Shown here piece by piece: positions 52,077-61,673 of a stretch of DNA of 64,000 bases. Origin of the DNA: Paracoccaceae bacterium (GTDB taxonomy: Bacteria > Pseudomonadota > Alphaproteobacteria > Rhodobacterales > Rhodobacteraceae). The notes beneath the pieces were generated by a model. That model was not told the origin of the DNA. It saw nothing but the letters and a program-made list of their open reading frames with translations, and searched no databases. Within the stretch, counting starts at the first letter, position 1. Each line of letters begins with the position of its first letter. Where the stretch lies: assembly GCA_028097405.1 (NCBI GenBank), contig JAOHEK010000005.1, forward strand, positions 1 to 64,000, written 5' to 3'. The translations under genes and the position numbers were made by a program.

Positions 52077-53465
52077 ATGAACGACGACGCAAATAAGATG
52101 TGGGGCGGACGCTTTGCCGCCGGACCCGATGCCATCATGGAAGCGATTAACGCTTCGATCAGCTTCGACCAACGACTTGCACGCCAAGACATCCAAGGTT
52201 CGCGTGCCCATGCCGCAATGTTAGCGGCCACGGGCATCATTACCCATAACGATGCCGAAGCGATCGGGGAAGGCCTGCTCACGGTCTTGTCAGAGATTGA
52301 AACCGGAACGTTTGCGTTTTCGACCGCGCTGGAAGACATCCACATGAACGTGGAAGCGCGCCTGAAAGAATTGATCGGCGAACCTGCAGGGCGTTTGCAT
52401 ACCGGGCGCAGCCGAAATGATCAGGTCGCGACCGATTTTCGGCTTTGGGTCCGCGAACAATGTGATGCGGCCATTTCAAGCATTCAGGCGTTGCAAAAGG
52501 CGCTGCTGGGCCAAGCAGAAGTCGGGGCGGATTGGGTCATGCCTGGATTTACCCATTTGCAGACGGCGCAGCCTGTCACTTGGGGTCATCATATGATGGC
52601 CTACGTCGAAATGCTGGGCCGGGATGCGTCGCGCTTTGCGGATGCACGCGCACGCATGAACGAATGCCCTCTTGGGGCTGCGGCCCTTGCAGGCACGTCT
52701 TTCCCGATTGACCGCGATGCGACGGCGAAGGCTCTTGGGTTCGACCGGCCTTCGGCCAATTCGTTGGACGCTGTGGCCGATCGTGACTTCGCGCTAGAAT
52801 TCCTATCCGCCAGTTCGATCACTGCCATGCACCTTAGCCGTCTGGCCGAGGAACTGGTGATTTGGTCCAGCGCGCAGTTCCGATTCGTGTCGATGTCCGA
52901 CAGGTTCTCGACCGGCTCGTCGATCATGCCGCAAAAGAAAAACCCCGACGCCGCCGAATTGGTGCGCGCCAAGATCGGACGCATTTTGGGCGCAACTGTT
53001 GGTCTGTTCACGGTGATGAAGGGCCTGCCGCTCGCCTATTCCAAGGACATGCAGGAAGACAAACAGCAGGTTTTTGACGCCGCAGACAGCCTGATGTTAA
53101 GCCTTGCGGCCATGGAAGGCATGGTCAGCGACATGAGCGTGAACGAAAGCGCCCTGCGCGTCGCTGCCGCATCCGGGTTTTCCACTGCAACCGATTTGGC
53201 CGATTGGCTGGTCCGCGAGGCAGGCTTGCCCTTCCGCGACGCACACCATGTTACCGGATCGCTTGTGGCGATGGCGGAAGAGCAGGGAAAAGACCTGCCC
53301 GATCTGACCCTTGATCAGATGAAATCCGCCCACGTCGCCATCACCGAAGGTGTGTTTGACGTGCTGGGAGTGGACAATTCGGTCAAAAGTCGCACATCCT
53401 ACGGCGGTACGGCACCAGAACGGGTGCGCGAACAGATCGCACTCTGGAAAGGGCGCTTGGCATGA
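52077..53465 (+). CDS. argH: Argininosuccinate lyase
   Basis: Splits argininosuccinate into arginine and fumarate, the last step of arginine synthesis. The 462-aa protein has the fumarase/lyase-family signature [12 protein letters not shown], the start [21 protein letters not shown], and the [16 protein letters not shown] and [16 protein letters not shown] blocks. GGAGAG lies directly before the ATG. It overlaps a micro-lipoprotein gene at its 3' end (ATGA), which links it to three small downstream genes. Confidence 0.96.
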   Translation: MNDDANKMWGGRFAAGPDAIMEAINASISFDQRLARQDIQGSRAHAAMLAATGIITHNDAEAIGEGLLTVLSEIETGTFAFSTALEDIHMNVEARLKELIGEPAGRLHTGRSRNDQVATDFRLWVREQCDAAISSIQALQKALLGQAEVGADWVMPGFTHLQTAQPVTWGHHMMAYVEMLGRDASRFADARARMNECPLGAAALAGTSFPIDRDATAKALGFDRPSANSLDAVADRDFALEFLSASSITAMHLSRLAEELVIWSSAQFRFVSMSDRFSTGSSIMPQKKNPDAAELVRAKIGRILGATVGLFTVMKGLPLAYSKDMQEDKQQVFDAADSLMLSLAAMEGMVSDMSVNESALRVAAASGFSTATDLADWLVREAGLPFRDAHHVTGSLVAMAEEQGKDLPDLTLDQMKSAHVAITEGVFDVLGVDNSVKSRTSYGGTAPERVREQIALWKGRLA

Positions 53466-53614
53466 AATGGTTTGTGGCACTTGCTATGACCCTGATGGCG
53501 GGGTGTGAAAATCCGCAGCTTGGGGTTGGCGCCTCGATTGGGTCAGGTGGTGTCAGCGTTTCGCCCGTGGCCTCGGGTCGGGTTGGCGGTGTTGGCGTGG
53601 CGGTGTACCCATGA
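53462..53614 (+). CDS. Micro-lipoprotein, 50 aa
   Basis: The ORF starts at an ATG overlapping the argH stop (ATGA). A 14-residue hydrophobic leader ends in the lipobox LMAGC with Cys15 as lipidation site. The mature part is only 36 residues, rich in Gly, Val and Ser ([28 protein letters not shown]), with no charged core. LspA encoded at 29640 would process it. Function is unknown; such short lipoproteins are easily missed in annotation. Confidence 0.8.
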   Translation: MKWFVALAMTLMAGCENPQLGVGASIGSGGVSVSPVASGRVGGVGVAVYP

Positions 53615-53751
53615 GAGCCCTTATTGTCCTGACGTTCTTCGCCCTTGCCGCTTGCGGGGCCGATGGTGCGCCCGAGCCTAAAGGCGATGCCGGAACGTCC
53701 GGCATTACCGTGACGGGGTCGGCCTCAATCGGCGTGTCTGGGTCCTTCTAG
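53611..53751 (+). CDS. Second micro-lipoprotein, 46 aa
   Basis: Starts with ATGA overlapping the stop of the previous small gene. Leader [15 protein letters not shown] gives a lipobox LAAC at Cys15. The mature part is 32 residues, first acidic and Pro/Asp-rich (GADGAPEPKGDAG), then Gly/Ser/Val-rich (TSGITVTGSASIGVSGSF), similar in style to its neighbour. The last base of its TAG is the first base of the next GTG start. Function is unknown. Confidence 0.78.
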   Translation: MRALIVLTFFALAACGADGAPEPKGDAGTSGITVTGSASIGVSGSF

Positions 53752-54068
53752 TGAGCCCGCTACGCATGGTCTATCTGGCGCTTGCCATCTGGGGCGCGGT
53801 GCATCCGATGTCCTACTTCCTAACTTATATGCAAAGCGAAGGCACCGGCCTCTCGGGACTGATCGACGCTTGGTACGTCAATGCCTCGACCCACGGTTTG
53901 GTCTGGGACCTAACGATTGCCGCCATCGCCCTGACGGTCTGGATCATTGCCGAAACATGGGTGCGCAAAAACTGGTCTGCCCTGATCGCGATCCCGGCGA
54001 CGTTTTGTATTGGGGTTAGCTGCGGCTTGCCGCTGTATTTGTTCTTGCGGACGCGGAATATTGGGTAG
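53751..54068 (+). CDS. DUF2834 membrane protein
   Basis: A 105-aa membrane protein with three hydrophobic segments (MVYLALAIWGAVHPMSYF, WDLTIAAIALTVWIIAETW, LIAIPATFCIGVSCGLPLYLFLR). This pattern and length fit DUF2834. The GTG start shares a base with the stop of the second micro-lipoprotein (TAGTG); an ATG at 53766 is an alternative. It ends the argH row. Function is unknown. Confidence 0.8.
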   Translation: MSPLRMVYLALAIWGAVHPMSYFLTYMQSEGTGLSGLIDAWYVNASTHGLVWDLTIAAIALTVWIIAETWVRKNWSALIAIPATFCIGVSCGLPLYLFLRTRNIG

Positions 54069-54205
54069 GGTGCTAAGATGGCTCAGCAGGACGTTGTTGC
54101 CGTCGATCGATCTCAGCCGAATGACCGATTACTATCTTTGAGATCGTCAGCTACAACCCTCAAACACCCATCAATCGACACCCTTAGTGAGGCGGACCTT
54201 TACCC

Positions 54206-54583
54206 ATGTCCAAACGCTTTATCGTGGACGTCCCCGGCGTTCCAAAGTCACCGTCCCCAATATCCAATGCAGTTGTCGTCGGTGATACCTGTCATATCTC
54301 GGGGCAGTTAGCTGTCTACGACGACGGTTATCGACTCGGCACAGCGCGCCAAGAAGCAGAACGCGCGTTCGAACTTGTCTTTGCCATTGCAAAGGAAGCT
54401 GGTTTTGATCGGACAGACATCGTCTATGTAGATCTCGCGTTCTCTGACCTCGACGACCTTCCAGAAGTGAATGAGCTTTACGGTGAACTTTTCGATCCAC
54501 GTCCAGCGCGGACAATCTATCAAGCTGCAAAGTTACCCTTCGGAGCGAAAGTGAAAATTCAAGCAATCGCAATGCGGGGCTAG
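54206..54583 (+). CDS. RidA (YjgF/YER057c) family protein
   Basis: A 125-aa RidA-type protein, which in characterised members hydrolyses reactive enamine or imine intermediates. Recognisable parts are CHISGQLAVYD, a central helix ARQEAERAFELVFAIAKEAG and the C-terminal PARTIYQAAKLPFGAKVKIQAIA, which carries the Arg used by deaminase-active members. The ribosome site is weak. The gene stands between the argH row and OsmC with over 100 bp of free sequence on each side, so it may be a later insertion into a conserved argH-lysA neighbourhood. Confidence 0.87.
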   Translation: MSKRFIVDVPGVPKSPSPISNAVVVGDTCHISGQLAVYDDGYRLGTARQEAERAFELVFAIAKEAGFDRTDIVYVDLAFSDLDDLPEVNELYGELFDPRPARTIYQAAKLPFGAKVKIQAIAMRG

Positions 54584-54697
54584 AAGCGCATTCTCGGGTT
54601 TTATGAGGGTTTCCGTGGGGCAACGGGTGCGTGTCTAAGCGGAGTTGGTCTTCGTCACGGCCCGTCGAATAACCCGGAGGGCCTCAATCCCAAACCT

Positions 54698-55144
54698 TCA
54701 ATTCACCACAACCTCAGACTTGATTGAATTGGCGATAAAGCACCGCGCGTGGGCTTCGTGGTGTAAAAGCGCCAAGGCATCCGCCGTCGGGGCATCGCCC
54801 ACCCACTCAATCTTCGGAAACAAATCCACCCGCGTGATCCATGGGTTCGGTTCGCCCTCCATCACGCCCTTCGCGGCATCGTTATAGGTTACCACGCTGT
54901 ACCCGGCGCGGCGCGCTAGGTCCAAAAAGGTCATCATGTGGCAGGACGATACGGAAGCGATGAAAGCTTCTTCGGGGTCCACGGCGGTTTCATCCGAATA
55001 GGGAAGGGGTACCGACAGGGGCGAGGCTGATCCGGGCACCACAGCGCCTCCGTCAAAGGCCCATTCATGGGCGCGGCTGTAACGCCCTTTGGCAAAGTCG
55101 CCCTCGCAGGACCAGCGGATGGTCGCGGTGTATGTATGTGTCAT
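54698..55144 (-). CDS. OsmC-family peroxiredoxin-like protein
   Basis: A 148-aa protein of the OsmC/Ohr superfamily that reduces organic hydroperoxides. The two family cysteines are present in SSCHMMTFLDLARRAG and HARCFIANSIKSE. ATG 55144 is preferred; a TTG six bases upstream is also in frame. It is divergent from lysA with under 100 bp between starts. The family identity is clear; substrate range is not. Confidence 0.9.
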   Translation of the reverse strand: MTHTYTATIRWSCEGDFAKGRYSRAHEWAFDGGAVVPGSASPLSVPLPYSDETAVDPEEAFIASVSSCHMMTFLDLARRAGYSVVTYNDAAKGVMEGEPNPWITRVDLFPKIEWVGDAPTADALALLHHEAHARCFIANSIKSEVVVN

Positions 55145-55238
55145 GGCCAAGACTTATCGCGGAGCGGTCGATCTGTCGATTGTTGCGCCCGTTTGTTGGT
55201 CTGTTATGACCCAAATTCCAACGCCCAAGGACTCGACA

Positions 55239-56510
55239 ATGGACCACTTCTTGCACCAGAACGGCATTCTGCATGCCGAAGACGTAGCCCTGCCCGAGAT
55301 CGCGGCTGAGGTCGGCACACCGTTCTACGTCTATTCGACCGCGACGTTCGAGCGCCATTATCGGTTGTTGGACGAGGCACTTTCGGGCCTCGATCACCTG
55401 ATTTGCTATGCGATGAAGGCCAATTCCAATCAGGCCATTTTGACGCTGATGGCGCGTTTGGGTGCGGGCGTTGATGTGGTTTCTGGCGGCGAATACCGCC
55501 GGGCGATTGCGGCTGGTTTTCCCGGCGAGCGGATTGTGTTTTCCGGCGTCGGTAAGACGCGCGCAGAGATGGAGCTGGCGCTGACAGGGGGGATTCGGCA
55601 ATTCAACGTCGAAAGTGAACCCGAAATGCATATTTTGTCAGCAGTTGCTGAAAAATTAGGCAAGCTTGCACCGATCACCGTGCGGGTGAACCCTGATGTC
55701 GATGCCAAAACCCACGAAAAGATCGCGACAGGCAAGGCTGAGAACAAATTTGGCATCCCAATCAGCCGTGCGCGCGAGGTTTATGCCGAAGCCGCCAACC
55801 TGCCTGGGTTGGACGTTGTGGGTATCGATGTGCACATCGGCTCGCAATTGACCGATCTTGAACCATTCGAACAAGCCTACATGAAAGTCGCCGAACTGAC
55901 CCACGTGTTGCGGGCAGATGGCCACGATATCCGTCGCCTCGACCTTGGTGGCGGGCTTGGCATTCCTTACGAACGCTCGAACAATGCGCCGCCTTTGCCG
56001 GTGGAATACGGTGAAGTCATCAAGCGCACGGTCGGTGATTTGGGCTGCGAGGTAGAAATCGAACCCGGCCGTATAATCGCTGGTAATGCAGGGCTTTTGG
56101 TCTCGAATGTGATCTACGTAAAGTCCGGAGAAGACAGAGATTTTTTGATCGTGGACGCCGCGATGAACGATTTGATCCGCCCGGCTATGTATGGCGCATA
56201 CCACGACATTGTGCCCGTGGTTGAGCCCGCCGCTGGTGTCGAATTGACCCCTTATGATGTTGTCGGACCCGTTTGCGAATCCGGAGACACCTTCACGAAA
56301 GGTCGCGACCTTCCGCCTGTTGGTCCGGGTGATTTGATCGCCTTCCGCTCCGCCGGGGCATACGGTGCCGTAATGGCGTCAGAGTACAACACGCGGCCGC
56401 TGATCCCGGAAGTTCTGGTCCATGGGCATCAATTTGCCGTCATTCGCCAAAGACCGACCTTTGATGAAATTATAAACCGCGATATCGTACCAAAATGGCT
56501 TAAGGGGTAG
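55239..56510 (+). CDS. lysA: Diaminopimelate decarboxylase
   Basis: PLP enzyme that makes L-lysine from meso-diaminopimelate. The cofactor lysine is in ICYAMKANSNQAIL near residue 55. Other motifs are GAGVDVVSGGEYRRA, GIDVHIGSQLTDL, LDLGGGLGIPY, EPGRIIAGNAG and CESGDTFTKGRDL, the active-site Cys region. ATG 55239 has AAGGA eight bases upstream and gives the usual 423 aa; the longer frame from 55089 overlaps osmC and is rejected. It is followed 32 bp later by the TIGR02302-type gene. Confidence 0.96.
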   Translation: MDHFLHQNGILHAEDVALPEIAAEVGTPFYVYSTATFERHYRLLDEALSGLDHLICYAMKANSNQAILTLMARLGAGVDVVSGGEYRRAIAAGFPGERIVFSGVGKTRAEMELALTGGIRQFNVESEPEMHILSAVAEKLGKLAPITVRVNPDVDAKTHEKIATGKAENKFGIPISRAREVYAEAANLPGLDVVGIDVHIGSQLTDLEPFEQAYMKVAELTHVLRADGHDIRRLDLGGGLGIPYERSNNAPPLPVEYGEVIKRTVGDLGCEVEIEPGRIIAGNAGLLVSNVIYVKSGEDRDFLIVDAAMNDLIRPAMYGAYHDIVPVVEPAAGVELTPYDVVGPVCESGDTFTKGRDLPPVGPGDLIAFRSAGAYGAVMASEYNTRPLIPEVLVHGHQFAVIRQRPTFDEIINRDIVPKWLKG

Positions 56511-56542
56511 GATTCTCCTCCGCCCGCTTTAGATTGAGGTTC

Positions 56543-59074
56543 ATGACCGACAAGCGCGATCTTCCACCAGAGGCAAAACAACGGCTGCGCTGGCCGCTGC
56601 GGCTGACCTATTTTGGCATGCTGGCTGAACAAGCCGTGCGTGCGTTCTGGCCGTTATGGACTGTGCTTCTTTTCGCCGTTGCGTTTGTTTTGCTGGGCTT
56701 TCACGAGTCATTACCAGTCGAAGCCGTTTGGATCTTTGGCGGGATCGCCGTCCTTGCCGTCTTGTTCACCTTTGGATTGGGCGTGCGACGTTTCCAGATG
56801 CCGCAGGAAGATGCAGCCTTACAACGGCTAGACGAAACCATGCCGGGCCGTCCGATTTCGACGCTTGTGGATGAACAAGCGATTGGCTCCGGTGATGCAG
56901 CGTCAGAAGCCGTTTGGAACACCCATGTGCGTCGCATGTCCGAACGACTGGATGCTGCCCGCGCTGTTGAGCCTGATCTAAAACTATCAAGCCGCGACCG
57001 GTTCGGGCTGCGCTATATGGCCCTTATGGCCTTCGTCGTCGCTTTGATCTTCGGCTCGCTTCTTCGCGTAACAACAGTAGTCGACGTGGTGCCGGGGTCC
57101 GGGCAGGCTTTGGCCTCGGGACCTTCGTGGGAAGGCTGGGTGGAACCGCCGCTTTATACCGGCAAGCCCAGCATTTACCTGAACGATGTCGATCAGGCCA
57201 ATCTAGAGGTTCCGACCGGCAGTCGCATAACAGTTCGTTTTTACGGTGCTTTGGGCGACCTCACCTTGACCGAAACAGTCTCGGGGCGGACCGAAGATAT
57301 TCCCCCCGCATCCGATCCGACGCAAAGCTTCGACGTTACGCAAAACGGCGAACTGCGCATCGAAGGGGACAATGGGCAGGTTTGGACCATCGAAGCGCTG
57401 GAAGACTTGGCCCCCACGATCGAATTTGATGGCGACATCGCGCAAGGCGAAGGCGGGCGCATGGAAGCACCCTTCGCGGCCTCGGATGATCACGGTGTCG
57501 TCGGCGGGCGGATCCAAATTACGCTGGATTTGGATACTGTGGATCGCCGCTTTGGTCTGACCGCCGATCCTGAACAACGCGAAACCATCGTGCTGGATAT
57601 CCCGCTTACCATTTCCGGCGACCGGACGGATTTCGCCGAGATGGTTGTAGACGATTTCTCCGAACATCCTTGGGCCAATCTGCCGATCACGGCTGAACTA
57701 TTCGCACTGGATGATGCTGGGCAAGAAGGCTTTTCCGCGCCGCAGTCGGCAACGCTTCCGGGCCGTCGGTTCTTTGATCCTTTGGCCAAAGCCATCATCG
57801 AAGGGCGACGTGATCTGCTTTGGAACCGGGTCAACGCTCCGCGCGTCGCGCAAGTATTGCGCGCAGTGTCGCATCGGCCTGAATCGATCTTTCGGTCTGA
57901 AACCGCCTTTATGAAGTTGCGGTTCATCGTGCGGCGTCTGGAAACCCGGGTGTCAATTGATCGGTTGAACGACGAAACCATCGAGGAATTGACGACGGCG
58001 CTTTGGGATCTGGCAATTGAGATTGAAGAGGGCGATCTTTCGGATGCTTTGGAACGCTTGCGCCGGGCGCAGGATCGTCTGGCCGAGGCTATCGAAAACG
58101 GAGCCACGGATGACGAAATTGCGCAGTTGATGGAAGAAATGCGCGAGGCGATGCAGGAATACATGCGTCAGCTTGCTGAACAGCAGGGCGACCAGAACCA
58201 AGATATGGCGCAAGGCGAACAGCAGGAAATGACGGGCCAAGATCTGCAAGACATGCTGGATCGCTTGCAAGAGTTGATGGAGCAAGGCCGCACTGCCGAG
58301 GCGCAACAGCTTTTGGAACAACTCCGCCAGATGATGGAAAATATGCAGGTCACCCAAGGCCAAGGAGGGCCGCAATCGCCGGGTCAGCAGGCGATGGAAG
58401 GTCTTGCCGAAACCTTGCGTGAACAACAAGGTCTGTCGGACGAAGCATTCCGCGATTTGCAGGAACAGTTTGGCGAAGGCCAGCCCGGCGAAGGAGAACA
58501 GGGCGAACAAGGCGAAGGTCAACAAGGGCAACAAGGTCAACAACAAGGCCAAGGTCAACAACAGGGCCAAGGCCAAGGCAACCTTGCGGATCGCCAGCAG
58601 GCTTTACGTGATGAGCTGAACCGCCAGACGCAGAACTTGCCGGGAGCAGGAACGCCCGGTGGTGACGAAGCACGCCGGTCGTTGGATCGCGCGGGCGAGG
58701 CGATGGATCGGGCCGAAGACTCACTGCGTGACGAAGATTTTGCGGGCGCGCTTGATAATCAGGCTGATGCGATCGAAGCGCTACGCGAAGGAATGCGCGA
58801 TCTGGCGGAACAGATGGCCGAACAACAACAGCAACAGCAAGGCGGTCAGCAGGGCGAAGAGGTCGGTCGTAACAATCCGAATGGCGCGCGCGATCCTTTA
58901 GGCCGCGACACCGGCGAAAATGGCCGCATCGGCACTGATGAACAATTGCTTCAAGGCGAAGACGTCTATCGCCGAGCCCGCGAGCTGTTGGACGAAATTC
59001 GCCGTCGTTCGGGCGAACAAGAACGCCCGACGCAGGAACTGGAATACTTGAAGCGTCTGCTCGAACGGTTCTAA
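56543..59074 (+). CDS. TIGR02302/DUF4175 family membrane protein
   Basis: An 843-aa protein with the features of TIGR02302. Two membrane segments lie near the N-terminus (FWPLWTVLLFAVAFVLLGF, VWIFGGIAVLAVLFTFGLG) and a third near residue 160. A large extracytoplasmic beta-rich region follows (SWEGWVEPPLYTGKPSIYL), then a helical Gln/Glu-rich part. Between about residues 640 and 690 it turns into a low-complexity run of Gln and Gly, followed by another Gln patch. ATG 56543 has GAGG five bases upstream and is preferred over TTG 56534. Function is unknown; placement after lysA is, from memory, common in Rhodobacteraceae. Confidence 0.88.
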   Translation: MTDKRDLPPEAKQRLRWPLRLTYFGMLAEQAVRAFWPLWTVLLFAVAFVLLGFHESLPVEAVWIFGGIAVLAVLFTFGLGVRRFQMPQEDAALQRLDETMPGRPISTLVDEQAIGSGDAASEAVWNTHVRRMSERLDAARAVEPDLKLSSRDRFGLRYMALMAFVVALIFGSLLRVTTVVDVVPGSGQALASGPSWEGWVEPPLYTGKPSIYLNDVDQANLEVPTGSRITVRFYGALGDLTLTETVSGRTEDIPPASDPTQSFDVTQNGELRIEGDNGQVWTIEALEDLAPTIEFDGDIAQGEGGRMEAPFAASDDHGVVGGRIQITLDLDTVDRRFGLTADPEQRETIVLDIPLTISGDRTDFAEMVVDDFSEHPWANLPITAELFALDDAGQEGFSAPQSATLPGRRFFDPLAKAIIEGRRDLLWNRVNAPRVAQVLRAVSHRPESIFRSETAFMKLRFIVRRLETRVSIDRLNDETIEELTTALWDLAIEIEEGDLSDALERLRRAQDRLAEAIENGATDDEIAQLMEEMREAMQEYMRQLAEQQGDQNQDMAQGEQQEMTGQDLQDMLDRLQELMEQGRTAEAQQLLEQLRQMMENMQVTQGQGGPQSPGQQAMEGLAETLREQQGLSDEAFRDLQEQFGEGQPGEGEQGEQGEGQQGQQGQQQGQGQQQGQGQGNLADRQQALRDELNRQTQNLPGAGTPGGDEARRSLDRAGEAMDRAEDSLRDEDFAGALDNQADAIEALREGMRDLAEQMAEQQQQQQGGQQGEEVGRNNPNGARDPLGRDTGENGRIGTDEQLLQGEDVYRRARELLDEIRRRSGEQERPTQELEYLKRLLERF

Positions 59075-59078
59075 ACGC

Positions 59079-59954
59079 CTAGTTCGACCCGGCGATCAGC
59101 CCGTCCACCCAATCACGCACGGCATTTGCCCCGTCGACATAAGGGATAAGCGCCCCTTCGCTGCCGGGTACGGCGCGTGCAATTGCGGGCGCTTGGGCAT
59201 AGACCAAAATCGCTAAGACTGCCAAAAGCGCCATAATAAGGAATCCAAAGCGGAAGCCTTTTCGCTGTCGCGCAACGGCGCTGTGGTTGGCCTTGGTGCG
59301 CGCGCCCGTCGACTTAAGGGTAGAATTGATCTCGTCGATGTCGGGAAGTAAATCACGCCGAGGGGCGCCATCACTGGCGTCCGAAATCACATCGGCCCGG
59401 CTGGTCGGGCCACGGGCTCCTTCGACGGCCTTTTCCAAGATCTTCGTTTCTGCGTCGGCCCCGCCTTCGTTCAGATGGGCCATTCGGGCGCGTAAGGCGC
59501 GCGACGGGGTTCGACGATCCCGGATTTCGGCAAGGCCCAGATCGGTCTGCGTTTCCATCGGTTCAGACGGTGGCGCCCGGCGGCGAGAAAGTTCCCGCTC
59601 GGCTTCTTCTTTCAGAACATCCACATCAGCCGCGTCAACTGGGCGTCGTTTCGCAGGGACAGTTATGGGCGGCGGCGCAGGACGGTCAAAGTAATCTTCG
59701 TCGTCATCTTCATCTTCCGAGGCTGCGGCAATGGCCAAAGCCGCATGGCTGGGCGCGTCATTGTCATCTGCTTCTGCCGATGCATCTTCGGTCGTGTGCG
59801 CCGAAAGAGCTTGCTCGGTGAATTCTTCGGGTGGGGGTGGCAATTCAAACCACGTGTGCCCGCAATTCGAACATTGCACGTCGCGGCCTTCGTCGGGGAC
59901 CAAAGCCGTGTCAATCTCGTACTGAGCGCTGCAATTCGGACAAATTAGCCGCAT
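59079..59954 (-). CDS. Zinc-ribbon (MJ0042-type) membrane protein
   Basis: A 291-aa protein that begins with an MJ0042-type zinc ribbon: CPNCSAQYEIDTALVPDEGRDVQCSNCGHTWF, four cysteines in two CxxC pairs. A long acidic, probably disordered linker rich in Ala, Asp and Glu follows. A single membrane segment lies near the C-terminus (FLIMALLAVLAILVYA) with about 35 residues beyond it. It resembles DUF3426-type proteins. It is divergent from ftsE, 157 bp away, and converges on the TIGR02302 gene. Function is unknown. Confidence 0.85.
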   Translation of the reverse strand: MRLICPNCSAQYEIDTALVPDEGRDVQCSNCGHTWFELPPPPEEFTEQALSAHTTEDASAEADDNDAPSHAALAIAAASEDEDDDEDYFDRPAPPPITVPAKRRPVDAADVDVLKEEAERELSRRRAPPSEPMETQTDLGLAEIRDRRTPSRALRARMAHLNEGGADAETKILEKAVEGARGPTSRADVISDASDGAPRRDLLPDIDEINSTLKSTGARTKANHSAVARQRKGFRFGFLIMALLAVLAILVYAQAPAIARAVPGSEGALIPYVDGANAVRDWVDGLIAGSN

Positions 59955-60111
59955 ATCAATAAGTTCCTAGCCTCGAATTTTGCACCTATTCCGGCGTCAT
60001 ATCACCTGCCTTGGACAAGGTTTAGCACTTCATTTTGTCACGGGGAAGCCCAGTGCCGTTGAACCTTCCCTCAGAAACGGGCAAAACCGTCTCAAAAGCA
60101 GAGGTGGCGAC

Positions 60112-60789
60112 ATGATCGAGTTGGACAAAGTCGCAGTTAATTTTGGTGATAGAAAGCTGTTTAGCGACGTTTCGCTGACACTGCCTCAGGGCAGTTTTCA
60201 CTTTTTGATCGGACCGTCAGGTGCGGGAAAAACAACACTACTTCGTCTGTGTTCTATGGAAATGCAGCCCACCGAAGGCGAAGTTTCTCTTTTAGGTCAA
60301 ACCGTTTCAGGGCTTCAACAGAGTGCGGTTGCGGCGATGCGCCAAAGAATTGGCGTGGTGCACCAAGACAGCCGGTTTATCGACCATCTGACCGTTTCTG
60401 AAAATGTGGTTTTACCCGCCTCGGTCTCGGGCCAGTCGGGGCCAAACATTGATTTTCAATTGGTCGAGCTATTGGGTTGGGTCGGTTTGGCGGCTCAGGC
60501 AGAACAATATCCGCTCGAACTTTCGGGTGGCGAACGTCAGCGCGCAGCGCTTGCCCGGGCGGTGATCTTGTCGCCGGATGTCATTCTGGCGGACGAGCCA
60601 ACAGGCAACGTCGATTGGGATATGTCAGTGCATATTCTGGATTTGCTGATCGAGTTGAACAAGCTGGGCAAAACCATCCTGTGTGCCACTCACGATCTAA
60701 ACCTTGTTCGACACGCAAAATCACGCGTTTCGGCGAAGGTTTTGCGTCTGAAACGTGGCGTCATCGAAGTTGCGGGGGCGGCGTTATGA
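60112..60789 (+). CDS. ftsE: Cell division ATP-binding protein FtsE
   Basis: ATPase of the FtsEX complex at the division septum, which couples ATP use to activation of periplasmic peptidoglycan hydrolases. The 225-aa protein has Walker A GPSGAGKTT, signature LSGGERQRAALARAV and Walker B VILADEPTGNVD. ATG 60112 with GAGGT upstream gives the normal length; the frame upstream to 59980 is rejected. It overlaps ftsX by four bases. No transcription unit is shared with the divergent zinc-ribbon gene. Confidence 0.95.
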   Translation: MIELDKVAVNFGDRKLFSDVSLTLPQGSFHFLIGPSGAGKTTLLRLCSMEMQPTEGEVSLLGQTVSGLQQSAVAAMRQRIGVVHQDSRFIDHLTVSENVVLPASVSGQSGPNIDFQLVELLGWVGLAAQAEQYPLELSGGERQRAALARAVILSPDVILADEPTGNVDWDMSVHILDLLIELNKLGKTILCATHDLNLVRHAKSRVSAKVLRLKRGVIEVAGAAL

Positions 60790-61673
60790 AACTTGCCAAG
60801 CTTTTGTCGCGTGACGCCACCTTAAACCGTGTCGTTCCGCCTAGCGGTTTTACCGCGATCCTGACGATTGTCAGTTCGGGCGTTATGGCCTTTCTGGCTA
60901 TTTTCACCATCGCCATGGCTTTGGCCGCCGGCGATCTGGCGTCTAACTGGGAGGCCGAATTGGCCGGGACGGCAACGGTGCGCATCACAGCTTCGCCGGA
61001 TACCATCGACGCTCAGACTGACGGAGTATTGGCAGCCTTGGCGCAGACCCCGGGCATCATATCCGCCCGCAGGCTTGAACTGACTGAACAACTGGAATTG
61101 CTCGCGCCGTGGTTTGGTACGGGATTGCCTCTGGATCAACTAAGTCTACCGGTGCTGATCGACATCACTGAAACCGAGGAAGGTCCGGATCGCACGGGTC
61201 TGGAACAACGTCTAGCTGCCGAAGCGCCGGGGGCGGTTTACGAATCTCATGGCCGCTGGCGTGCACCGCTTGTAGAAGCGGCGGGCAGATTGCGCGGCCT
61301 TGGCATGACGTTTCTAATTCTGATCGCGCTTGTGACCGGTGTGACAATCACGCTCGCCGCCTCATCGGCTCTGTCGGCCAATGCACAAGTTGTGGACGTC
61401 TTGCGGCTTGTCGGAGCGAAGGACAATTGGATCACCAGCGCCTTTGTTCTGCGCTTTACTCTGCGCGCCATTATCGGAGCTTTCGCGGGTATGATCTTGG
61501 GCGTGATCACCGTTGCCCTTATGCCGGGCGGCGTTGAAACTGGTATCCTAAGCGGGTTTGGCTTTCAGGGCGCGGAATGGCTATGGCCGTTGTTCGTGCC
61601 TTTTGTGGCGGGGTTGATCGCTGCTGCTGCGACCTATCTGACCGCTGCACGCACCCTAAGGACTGCCCTATGA
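60786..61673 (+). CDS. ftsX: Cell division protein FtsX
   Basis: Membrane partner of FtsE, 295 aa, with four membrane segments. The first spans ILTIVSSGVMAFLAIFTIAMAL, followed by a large periplasmic loop (to about residue 165) and three C-terminal segments (LGMTFLILIALVTGVTITLAA and later ones). The VVDVLRLVGAKDNWITSAFVLRF segment is the typical FtsX coupling region. ATG overlaps the ftsE stop. It is followed by plsC with a four-base overlap, so division and phospholipid synthesis genes are coupled here. Confidence 0.93.
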   Translation: MKLAKLLSRDATLNRVVPPSGFTAILTIVSSGVMAFLAIFTIAMALAAGDLASNWEAELAGTATVRITASPDTIDAQTDGVLAALAQTPGIISARRLELTEQLELLAPWFGTGLPLDQLSLPVLIDITETEEGPDRTGLEQRLAAEAPGAVYESHGRWRAPLVEAAGRLRGLGMTFLILIALVTGVTITLAASSALSANAQVVDVLRLVGAKDNWITSAFVLRFTLRAIIGAFAGMILGVITVALMPGGVETGILSGFGFQGAEWLWPLFVPFVAGLIAAAATYLTAARTLRTAL

